DNA of 39,775 nucleotides from Bacteroidales bacterium. Lineage in GTDB: Bacteria; Planctomycetota; Planctomycetia; Gemmatales; Gemmataceae. Each line of letters begins with the position of its first letter. The first letter of the stretch is position 1. Both the position numbers and the translations under genes were made by a program. Of this stretch, positions 33,099-39,775 are shown piece by piece. The notes beneath the pieces are model-generated. The model made no database searches, was not told the DNA's origin, and was given only the letters and a program-made list of their open reading frames with translations. The stretch is from the NCBI GenBank assembly GCA_026931725.1, contig JAIXLE010000159.1, forward strand, positions 1 through 39,775. The letters are read 5' to 3'.

Positions 33099-33317
33099 TT
33101 ACATGATCCCGCCGTGAATCCGCTCGGGGGTCATGTGCGAAGGCATATCGTTGAACCAGAACCGCCGCCAGAACTCTCCAATCTGACGATAGTCTTCGCT
33201 TTGGTTCATCATCTGGTCCATCCGAATGACCGGATCAGACGCGTATTGATTCAGAACGCAGCCGCCATTCAGCAGGCCGACGGCCGCGAATCCGGCCAGT
33301 AGAAGCCGCTTGTACAT
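33099..33317 (-). CDS. Small lipoprotein
   Basis: A 72-residue protein with a basic start (MYKRLLL), a hydrophobic stretch and a cysteine at residue 20 in LLNGGCVLNQ. The cysteine context resembles a lipobox, although the -3 residue is Asn and not Leu/Val. The mature part contains EFWRRFWFNDMPSHMTPERI. The ATG at 33315-33317 is preceded by GGAGGG. A longer frame starting at 33350 is not needed. Short planctomycete lipoproteins with a similar C-terminal ending seem to recur, from memory. Function unknown. Confidence 0.8.
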   Translation of the reverse strand: MYKRLLLAGFAAVGLLNGGCVLNQYASDPVIRMDQMMNQSEDYRQIGEFWRRFWFNDMPSHMTPERIHGGIM

Positions 33318-33492
33318 CGCCCCCTCCGTGCGGTGATGCCGCTGACACAACCCGTCCCGCCAGCAATCGCAACCCTGGGGGTCGGCCGCGTGAATCGGGG
33401 TCTGTAAGGGTTATCGGTATTTTCCGCACGATGCTTGAATCGGATTCCCCAAGAATCTTCGGGAGAATCATGCCCATCCGCACACCCCGATC

Positions 33493-34509
33493 CTAGACCG
33501 GGATCGCTTCGATGACGCTGACGGGTGCGGATGTTGGGATGATACGGGTCAATTGGAACCCGGCATTGGCCAACAGGGTGCGATACTCGGCCTCGGTGCG
33601 TTCCTTCCCGCTGGCCACGACGAGCATTTCGAGGTCCAACCATTTGCCAATTGCGGGCGTATTTCCGGGTGGAATCACCATTTCGGTAATCAGCAGCTTG
33701 CCGTTGGCGGAAATGGCTGCTCGGCAATTCTGGAGAATGCGTTGGGCACGATCATCATTCCAATCGTGGATGATGTGCTTCATGATGTAGCAGTCGCCGC
33801 CCGTGGGCACGGCTTGGAAGAAATCGCCGCCTTGTACCTGACAGCGGTGTGCCAACCCGGCTTCCGTCAATGGCGACACGGCCCCCGCTACCACATCGGG
33901 AGAATCGAAGACGATTCCTTGTAATCCCGGATGTTGATTCAGAATGGCCGTCAGCAATGCCCCGTGGCCGCCGCCAATATCGACGATCGTACGGAAGACT
34001 GAGAAATCATAAGTTTGCACGACTGCTTGGGCGGCAGCGGTCGAAAACCCTGTCATTCCCTCGTTGAACACCGCGGATTCGTCCGGGTGCTTTCCCAGGT
34101 AATCGAACACGGGTTCACCGTATACATGATCGAACGCGGTGCGCCCCGTGCGCACGGAACCGAGTAGGTCGCCCCACGGCTTCCAACTCCATTCACTGCC
34201 GCAATAATCCGCAACGCCGCGTTGTGAGTGCGGAACCCCGGTGCGCAGCAGTTCCCCAATGGGTGTCAAGCCAAATCGGCCATCGGCTTGCTCGGCGAAT
34301 ACCTCCGCGCTCGCCAACGCCCGTAAAAGACGATACAGCGAGGGGGCATGCGTTTGAGTGAGTTCCGCCAGTTCGGCAACGTGACGGGGCTGCGCGGCCA
34401 AATGGTCGGCGATCCGCAGTTTGGCGGCGACGGAAACCGCCATCGACACCCATTTTCCGAAAATCATCTGTGCCAGAGCGGCATGAGGCGGACAAGGTTC
34501 AGGAGGCAC
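33493..34509 (-). CDS. SAM-dependent O-methyltransferase (dimerisation-domain type)
   Basis: 338 residues from the GTG at 34507-34509, which has GGAG six bases ahead; a GTG at 34572 opens the same frame but lacks a ribosome site. The N-terminal helical dimerisation domain has MIFGKWVSMAVSVAAKLRI and SLYRLLRALAS. The Rossmann SAM domain has IVDIGGGHGALLTAIL and the catalytic His in IMKHIIHDWND. The C-terminus ends in SVIEAIPV. This is the acetylserotonin/hydroxyneurosporene O-methyltransferase superfamily; the substrate is unknown. It is divergently arranged with the sulfatase and follows no other biosynthetic gene, so no product pathway can be guessed. Confidence 0.9.
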   Translation of the reverse strand: MPPEPCPPHAALAQMIFGKWVSMAVSVAAKLRIADHLAAQPRHVAELAELTQTHAPSLYRLLRALASAEVFAEQADGRFGLTPIGELLRTGVPHSQRGVADYCGSEWSWKPWGDLLGSVRTGRTAFDHVYGEPVFDYLGKHPDESAVFNEGMTGFSTAAAQAVVQTYDFSVFRTIVDIGGGHGALLTAILNQHPGLQGIVFDSPDVVAGAVSPLTEAGLAHRCQVQGGDFFQAVPTGGDCYIMKHIIHDWNDDRAQRILQNCRAAISANGKLLITEMVIPPGNTPAIGKWLDLEMLVVASGKERTEAEYRTLLANAGFQLTRIIPTSAPVSVIEAIPV

Positions 34510-34652
34510 GAGAAACTCCGAAACGGTAACGGGGGAAGCCGATTCGGTCAGACGATAACCTGTACCGCTCACCGATCAAGTCCGGCTCTGTTCCATGATT
34601 CCGTGATTCCGCGTGATGGCGTAAAAACCGTTCCCCCTGTGTTTCCTGATTT

Positions 34653-34660
34653 GTGATAAT
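34653..34660 (+). promoter_or_regulatory. Candidate extended -10 promoter for the sulfatase gene
   Basis: TG, one base, then GATAAT (34655-34660). Transcription would begin near 34667, just after a possible upstream ATG at 34664, so translation is more likely to start at the ATG at 34730. Confidence 0.35.
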
Positions 34661-34729
34661 GCGATGACACCGCCTGGGGAGCGGGAGTCATCCCAGGCAT
34701 CTTCTTTTCTCCTTTCTGTGAGACGGCAC

Positions 34730-36307
34730 ATGCCTTCATGGACACGCGGCGGATGGGCACTTCTCAGTCTGGTTTTCGCCTGCCCCTGGCTCCAAGCGAC
34801 AGATACGACAACCCCCGCTCATAATCCAACAACCAAACAGCCGAACATCGTGGTCATTCTGGCCGACGACCTGGGTTACGGTGATGTTCGGGCGTTCCAT
34901 CCGAATGGGAAAATTGCCACGCCGCATCTCGACAAACTCGCCGCGCAGGGCATGATTTTCACCGATGCGCATAGTGGCTCGGCCGTCTGCACGCCGACCC
35001 GGTACGGTCTGCTGACCGGGCGGTACTGCTGGCGCACGCCGCTCCAATCCGGTGTGCTGTGGGGGTACTCGCCCCGGTTGATTGAACCGGGCCGGGCCAC
35101 GATCGCGGAGTTGCTACGGGCGCAAGGCTACCACACTACCTGCATCGGTAAGTGGCACCTGGGAATGGATTGGCCGCTGCAATCTGGCGGCATCGCGCAG
35201 ACGGAAAAGGATATTCGGAAGATTGATTACACGAAAAAGATCGCAAACGGTCCCACGACGGTGGGATTCGATTCCTTCTACGGCATCACGGGTTCGCTCG
35301 ACATGCCACCGTTCATCTGGATTGAGAACGATCATACAGTTGGTGTGCCAACGGTGGATAAGAAACTGGTGCGTATCGGTTTCGCGCACAAGGACTTTGA
35401 AGGTGTGGATGTCCTCCCGACAATCCGCCGGAAAGCCGTGGCGACCATTACGGAACGGGCACAGGCCAAGGACGGCAAACCGTTCTTCCTGTATCTGCCG
35501 CTCAACGCACCTCATGCCCCAATTCTGCCCGCGGCGGACTGGCAAGGAAAATCAGGATTGAATGCCTACGCCGACTTCGTGATGCAAACCGATGCCGTGG
35601 TCGGCGATGTTCTTCATACACTCGATCAGAACCATTGTGCCGACAATACCTTGGTCATCTTCACCAGCGATAACGGTTGCTCGCCGCAGGCCAAATTCGC
35701 GGAATTGCTGGCGAAGAAGCACAACCCCAATGCGCATTTCCGCGGCCACAAAGCCGACATTTATGAAGGCGGCCATCGGGTGCCGTTCCTGGTCCGCTGG
35801 CCGGGTGTGGTGAAACCGGGGACATCTTGCGCACAGTTGGCCTGTTTGACGGACATTTTTCGGACGGTGGCCGAGGCAGCCAAAGTCCCCGTTCCTGACC
35901 GCGCAGGGGAAGACAGTGTCAGCCTCGTACCGTTGCTGCGTCACCCGGAAGGGGCCGCTGTTCGGGAATCTGTGATTCACCATTCGATCAACGGTTCATT
36001 TGCCATACGGACACCGCGTTGGAAGCTCATCTTCTGTCCCGGTTCCGGCGGTTGGAGTTTTCCCCGTCCGGGCCGAGACGATACCAGCACGCTCCCATCA
36101 GTCCAGTTGTTCGACATGGTAGCCGATGTCCGGGAAAAGCAGAATGTGGCGGCCGATCATCCCGAGATCGTTCAGCAATTGACCCAGTTGCTCGAAAAGC
36201 AGATCGCCGATGGTCGTAGCACGCCCGGTCAACCCAGTCCGAACACCACGCCCGTCGATTATCTTCGCGCGAGCCGGGAAGCGCAACGCCCACTGAAGAA
36301 GAAATGA
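34730..36307 (+). CDS. Sulfatase (formylglycine type)
   Basis: 525 residues. A signal peptide is expected at the N-terminus (WALLSLVFACPWLQA). The metal/active site is QPNIVVILADDLGYGD, then the sulfatase signature CTPTRYGLLTGRY, where Cys87 would be converted to formylglycine, and GKWHLGMDW. Later VIFTSDNGCSPQAK and a long C-terminal domain. It hydrolyses sulfate esters, and planctomycetes carry many copies for sulfated polysaccharides, though the substrate here is unknown. A start at 34664 is possible, but the predicted transcription start near 34667 makes 34730 better. A candidate promoter of its own lies just upstream. Confidence 0.93.
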   Translation: MPSWTRGGWALLSLVFACPWLQATDTTTPAHNPTTKQPNIVVILADDLGYGDVRAFHPNGKIATPHLDKLAAQGMIFTDAHSGSAVCTPTRYGLLTGRYCWRTPLQSGVLWGYSPRLIEPGRATIAELLRAQGYHTTCIGKWHLGMDWPLQSGGIAQTEKDIRKIDYTKKIANGPTTVGFDSFYGITGSLDMPPFIWIENDHTVGVPTVDKKLVRIGFAHKDFEGVDVLPTIRRKAVATITERAQAKDGKPFFLYLPLNAPHAPILPAADWQGKSGLNAYADFVMQTDAVVGDVLHTLDQNHCADNTLVIFTSDNGCSPQAKFAELLAKKHNPNAHFRGHKADIYEGGHRVPFLVRWPGVVKPGTSCAQLACLTDIFRTVAEAAKVPVPDRAGEDSVSLVPLLRHPEGAAVRESVIHHSINGSFAIRTPRWKLIFCPGSGGWSFPRPGRDDTSTLPSVQLFDMVADVREKQNVAADHPEIVQQLTQLLEKQIADGRSTPGQPSPNTTPVDYLRASREAQRPLKKK

Positions 36308-36469
36308 TGCCGGATTTTTCAAGTGTCGGAACCCACGCGGCGGAAGGAGTTACCTACGCCGTTGTGGCGATCCTACGGCAAGCCACGCCGCTCAAGATCG
36401 CACACCCCGCCGCAAGCTATCAAGCTGTCAGGTGTCATGAACTTTTCTGGTGTCCGGGAAACAGAACCA

Positions 36470-36478
36470 TGTTATAAT
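36470..36478 (+). promoter_or_regulatory. Extended -10 promoter for the DUF1549/DUF1553 gene
   Basis: TGTTATAAT (36470-36478) is a perfect extended -10 element. Transcription would begin near 36485, about 58 bases ahead of the ATG at 36543. The 36308-36542 gap contains no gene that I can support. Confidence 0.55.
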
Positions 36479-36542
36479 GCCGAGGTATACTCCTGCCCTT
36501 GGTTGATTCATTACCCTCCCGCTCACCTATTCGGCAATTGCG

Positions 36543-39197
36543 ATGTCCATATCACTGATGCCCTATTTAGCGGTTGTGCTGGCTGCGGCCAACCCGCAAA
36601 AAGTTCCCGAACAACCGACCTTTGAACACGATGTTCGGCCCATATTCAAGGCGTTCTGCTTCGACTGCCACGGGGAAGCCAAAACCCCCAAAGGCGGACT
36701 CGACCTGCGGTTGCGGCGATTGGCAGCCCAAGGTGGGGAATCCGGCCCGGCCTTCATCGTGGGGAAACCCGCCGACAGTGAACTGATTATCCGCGTTCGC
36801 AGCGGGGAAATGCCTCCCGGTGACAAAAAGCTCACCGAGGAGCAAATTCAGGTACTGGAACGCTGGATCGCCACCGGCGCGAAGACGGTTCGCCCCGAAC
36901 CCGCGACACTGTCCGCGGGGATGCTGATTTCCGATGATGATCGGCAATGGTGGTCCTTCCAACCGATCACAAAACGGACACCGCCACCAGCCCGGCCCAC
37001 GGATCGTGCCCGGACACCGATTGATAACTGGCTGCTCCGCGATCTGACCGCCAAAGGGATGACATTCAACCCCGACGCAGATCGCCGCACGCTCATTCGC
37101 CGCGTGACATTCGACCTGACCGGCCTGCCGCCGACCCCAGCCGAAGTGCAAGCCTTCCTCGACGATTCCTCGCCCAACGCCTACGAGAAGTTGGTGGACC
37201 GCTTGCTGGCGTCTCCGCATTACGGCGAACGCTGGGGCCGGCACTGGCTCGATGTGGCAGGCTATGCGGATAGCGAAGGCTTCAACGAAGCCGATCCCGT
37301 TCGCCCAACCGCTTGGAAATACCGAGATTACGTCATTCGGTCGATCAATGCCGATAAACCGTTTGATGCGTTCGTCCGGGAACAGTTGGCGGGTGATGAG
37401 ATGGTGCGACCACCGTATGCGGAACTGCCCCCAGCGGAACTCGATAAACTCATCGCCACGGGGTTCCTCCGTATGGCGGCGGACGGGAGCGGAAACGCGG
37501 GAGCGGACCAGAAAGAAGCCCGCAATGCGGTGGTCGGCGATACCGTCCGCATCATGAGTTCCTCGCTTCTCGCCATGACCATCGGTTGCGCGGAATGCCA
37601 TAACCACCGCTATGATCCCATTCCGCAAACCGATTTCTTCCAGATGCGGGCGATCATCGAACCCGCGTACAGTCCGATTGCCTGGGTGCCTCCCGCGGCT
37701 CGTCGAGTTTCCTTGTACACCGCCAAAGACAAGGCCGAAGCCGCCAAACTGGAAGCCGAAGCCAAGGTCATCGACGCGGAACGGCTGAAGAAGCAGCAAG
37801 AATACATCAACGCCACGCTGGAAAAAGAGTTCGCCAAGCTCCCGGATGCCATCCGCGAAGCCGCTCGCAAGGCCAAAGCGACCCCCGTTGCGAAACAGAC
37901 CGCCGAGCAAAAGAAATTGCTGCAACAACACCCCAGCCTCAACGTCTCAGCGGGGTCGCTGTATCTCTACGACAGTAAAGCCGCGAATCATTTGAAGAAA
38001 CTCACTGCGGATGCCTCCGCGATTCGTGCCAAGAAACCCGTGGAGGAATATATTCGGGCACTGACCGAACCGGCGGGCAAACTCCCGGAAACGCGGCTAT
38101 TCCATCGCGGCGACCCGGATCAACCGAAAGAAGTCGTGCCCCCCGGAGCGTTGACTGTTTTTGAGGACATCTTACCGTTCCAGATCGAAAAACCTGCTGG
38201 CCTCACCAGCAGTGGCCGCCGGTTGGCGTTTGCGAATTGGGTCACGCATCCCAAAAACCCCCTGTTTGCCCGTGTAATCGTCAACCGCATCTGGTTGAAC
38301 CACTTTGGCCGGGGTATCGCCGGTTCCCCCGGCGACTTTGGGCGACTCGGTGAAAAGCCGACCCACCCCGAACTACTGGACTGGCTCGCCGCGGACTTCC
38401 GCGATTCGGGCTACAGTTTGAAGAAACTGCATCGACTCATTCTGACTTCCACCGTGTATCGGCAATCGTCCGCGTTCAACCCAGCCGATACGGAAAACCG
38501 CCTCTATGGTCGTTTCCCCGTGCTGCGACTCGATGCGGAAGCGATCCGCGATGGGTTCCTGGCCGTGTCCGGCGTACTCAATCCGGCCCAATTTGGCCCC
38601 CCGGTTCCGGTTATGTCGGACGATGTCGGCCAAGTCGTTCTGGGGATGGCGAATCGTGACGGTGCCGGGTACAAACGGGGTGATGAATCCCTTGCGGCCG
38701 ACCAGCATCATCGTCGCAGTATCTATATCCAGTTGCGCCGGACGGAACGACTAGCCACCCTGGATTCATTCGACTGGGCCACGACCGAACCGAACTGCGA
38801 AGCCCGCATTCGGACCACGGTGGCTCCTCAGTCTCTGTTCCTGATGAACAACGAGTTCGTGACACAATCTGCTACCGCGTTCGCCCAGCGTCTCCACAAG
38901 GAAGCCGGTGACGATCGCGACCAACAGATTACCCGCGCCTGGAAACTGGCCTACAATCAGGTTCCCGCAAGTGCAGACTTGCAGCGAGCCAAAACCTTCT
39001 TGGCCGAGCAGGAAAGCTACTTCCGTGACCTGAAGCCGAAAGCGCCCACCGGGCCGAACTCGGCTGCTCCCGTGAAAGGGAAACCGAAACCCAAACCCGA
39101 CCCGAAAGCCAAAGCGGAAACGACCCCCGCCGATCAGGCTTTGGCCGCCTTCTGTCAGGCTCTCTTGATGAGCAATCGGTTCCTGTACATTGATTGA
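36543..39197 (+). CDS. Planctomycete cytochrome C-type (PSCyt1) / DUF1549 / DUF1553 protein
   Basis: 884 residues. After a short hydrophobic N-terminus (MPYLAVVLAAA) comes a PSCyt1 heme-type domain with one CxxCH motif, Cys39-x2-Cys42-His43 in FCFDCHG, and SGEMPPGDKKL. DUF1549 follows from about 145 (FDLTGLPPTPAEVQAF, and IGCAECHNHRYDPI). A Lys/Glu-rich helical linker lies at about 395-460, then DUF1553 from about 560 (FANWVTHPKNPLFARVIVNR). A Lys/Pro-rich stretch near the C-terminus is low complexity. Such proteins are common in planctomycetes, paired with a DUF1501 gene as here; their function is unknown. Confidence 0.95.
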   Translation: MSISLMPYLAVVLAAANPQKVPEQPTFEHDVRPIFKAFCFDCHGEAKTPKGGLDLRLRRLAAQGGESGPAFIVGKPADSELIIRVRSGEMPPGDKKLTEEQIQVLERWIATGAKTVRPEPATLSAGMLISDDDRQWWSFQPITKRTPPPARPTDRARTPIDNWLLRDLTAKGMTFNPDADRRTLIRRVTFDLTGLPPTPAEVQAFLDDSSPNAYEKLVDRLLASPHYGERWGRHWLDVAGYADSEGFNEADPVRPTAWKYRDYVIRSINADKPFDAFVREQLAGDEMVRPPYAELPPAELDKLIATGFLRMAADGSGNAGADQKEARNAVVGDTVRIMSSSLLAMTIGCAECHNHRYDPIPQTDFFQMRAIIEPAYSPIAWVPPAARRVSLYTAKDKAEAAKLEAEAKVIDAERLKKQQEYINATLEKEFAKLPDAIREAARKAKATPVAKQTAEQKKLLQQHPSLNVSAGSLYLYDSKAANHLKKLTADASAIRAKKPVEEYIRALTEPAGKLPETRLFHRGDPDQPKEVVPPGALTVFEDILPFQIEKPAGLTSSGRRLAFANWVTHPKNPLFARVIVNRIWLNHFGRGIAGSPGDFGRLGEKPTHPELLDWLAADFRDSGYSLKKLHRLILTSTVYRQSSAFNPADTENRLYGRFPVLRLDAEAIRDGFLAVSGVLNPAQFGPPVPVMSDDVGQVVLGMANRDGAGYKRGDESLAADQHHRRSIYIQLRRTERLATLDSFDWATTEPNCEARIRTTVAPQSLFLMNNEFVTQSATAFAQRLHKEAGDDRDQQITRAWKLAYNQVPASADLQRAKTFLAEQESYFRDLKPKAPTGPNSAAPVKGKPKPKPDPKAKAETTPADQALAAFCQALLMSNRFLYID

Positions 39198-39262
39198 CCC
39201 GAACCGCTGCGTTTGCCTACGACAGGATCCGATGGGCGACAGGACCGGGTACGAGAAACTCA

Positions 39263-39292
39263 TTCACACCCGAGCCATCGGATTGATAAAAT
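39263..39292 (+). promoter_or_regulatory. Candidate sigma70-type promoter for the DUF1501 gene
   Basis: TTCACA (39263-39268), an 18-base spacer and TAAAAT (39287-39292); each matches five of six consensus positions. Transcription would begin near 39299, 25 bases ahead of the ATG at 39324. It suggests independent expression from the upstream partner gene. Confidence 0.5.
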
Positions 39293-39323
39293 AACCGACA
39301 TACACTCAGATTGCGAGACGATA

Positions 39324-39775
39324 ATGATGCATCCACTCACTCGCCGACAAATGCTGCATTCGTCGACCTTGGGTGTCGGTTCCCTCGCTTTGTCCTGGCT
39401 ACTCAATCAGGATCAACTCCGAGCGAACCCACCACAGCCGATCTTGGATCCGCGTAGTTTCGATCTCACGCCCAAGAAACCGCACCACCCCCCGCGTGCG
39501 AAAGCGATGATCTCCCTGTTCATGCAGGGTGGACCTAGCCATATCGACCTGCTGGATCCGAAACCGGCCCTCGAAAAGCTCGACGGAAAGCCGTTCCCCG
39601 GTACGATTAAGTTCGACAACGCCGCCCAGGCCAGTTCCAAAGTCCTGGCCTCACCGTGGAAGTTCTCGAAACATGGCCAATCCGGGATCGCAGTATCCGA
39701 ACTGCTCCCGCACACCGCGAAAGTCGTGGACGACCTCTGTGTCATTCGCTCCATGACGACCGGCGTGAACAACCA
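39324..39775 (+). CDS. DUF1501 protein, N-terminal part (runs off the window)
   Basis: 150 codons are visible. Two ATGs in tandem (39324 and 39327) begin the frame. The N-terminus has a twin-arginine-like motif (LTRRQMLHS) and a hydrophobic segment (LGVGSLALSWLL), so export by the Tat route is likely. The DUF1501 core is recognised by AMISLFMQGGPSHIDLLDPKP and LLPHTAKVVDDLCVIRSM. These sulfatase-like-fold proteins of unknown function usually follow a DUF1549/DUF1553 gene, as here. The C-terminal two-thirds lie outside the window. Confidence 0.93.
   Translation, partial: MMHPLTRRQMLHSSTLGVGSLALSWLLNQDQLRANPPQPILDPRSFDLTPKKPHHPPRAKAMISLFMQGGPSHIDLLDPKPALEKLDGKPFPGTIKFDNAAQASSKVLASPWKFSKHGQSGIAVSELLPHTAKVVDDLCVIRSMTTGVNN

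Noticed and set aside
33430-33475. Imperfect inverted repeat considered as a terminator for the O-methyltransferase gene
   Set aside because: The stem has a bulge and no T run on the minus strand, so it is not supported.
34664-34729. Earlier ATG for the sulfatase
   Set aside because: It falls at or before the predicted transcription start, and the signal peptide is of normal form when the ATG at 34730 is used.
36323-36625. 100-residue plus-strand frame upstream of the DUF1549/DUF1553 gene
   Set aside because: It overlaps the start of the real gene and a likely promoter (TGTTATAAT), and the protein shows no recognisable feature.
36567-37931. 454-residue minus-strand open frame
   Set aside because: It is antisense to the DUF1549/DUF1553 gene, whose frame encodes clear domains; the reverse frame reads through because of codon bias.

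Overview
The window looks like chromosomal DNA of a planctomycete, probably close to Gemmata or Zavarzinella (Gemmataceae). The evidence is a PSCyt1/DUF1549/DUF1553 gene followed by a DUF1501 gene, a formylglycine-type sulfatase, a large secreted protein with an N-terminal 'ERLESRDVP' motif, a tetrahydromethanopterin (H4MPT) C1 gene set, and tandem Uma2 genes. These are family assignments read by eye; no database search was run. I saw no rRNA, tRNA, CRISPR array, transposase or integrase.

Layout. 1-3.1 kb (minus): a thioredoxin reductase (trxB), a methionyl-tRNA synthetase (metG) and the start of a DUF4139-like envelope protein, probably one operon. 3.3-5.7 kb (plus): N-acetylglutamate synthase (argA), a small unknown protein and a disordered acidic/basic protein, closed by a clear intrinsic terminator. 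5.8-8.3 kb (minus): purF and, close behind it, a DUF6065-like gene whose start may be an ATT codon. 8.6-12.3 kb (plus): aldehyde dehydrogenase, methyltransferase and class III aminotransferase. 12.45-15.6 kb (plus): an ECF sigma factor, its zinc-motif anti-sigma factor and a large exported protein of unknown role.

15.8-24.1 kb (plus) is the most distinctive block. A membrane protein fused to a spermidine-synthase-like domain is followed, with very short gaps or overlaps, by an ATP-grasp enzyme, methenyl-H4MPT cyclohydrolase (mch), two Uma2-family nuclease genes, a RimK/MptN-like ATP-grasp ligase, a CitG-like transferase and a 6-pyruvoyl-tetrahydropterin-synthase homologue. The last three and the second Uma2 gene are joined by 4-base stop/start overlaps. 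Together they look like the cofactor-making and one enzymatic part of an H4MPT-dependent C1 pathway with a nuclease-family pair set into the middle of the operon.

24.2-29.2 kb (minus): a beta-helix/FG-GAP secreted protein, a 2OG-Fe(II) oxygenase and an outer-membrane beta-barrel protein with a six-copy hexapeptide repeat. Part of this region is visibly AT-richer than the rest. 29.5-33.0 kb (plus): an exported 1167-residue protein combining WD40-like repeats, a PDZ-like domain, a caspase-type peptidase domain with both catalytic residues and a canonical EF-hand loop. 33.1-34.5 kb (minus): a small lipoprotein and an O-methyltransferase. 34.7 kb to the end (plus): a sulfatase, the cytochrome-type DUF1549/DUF1553 protein and a truncated DUF1501 protein, each with its own candidate promoter.
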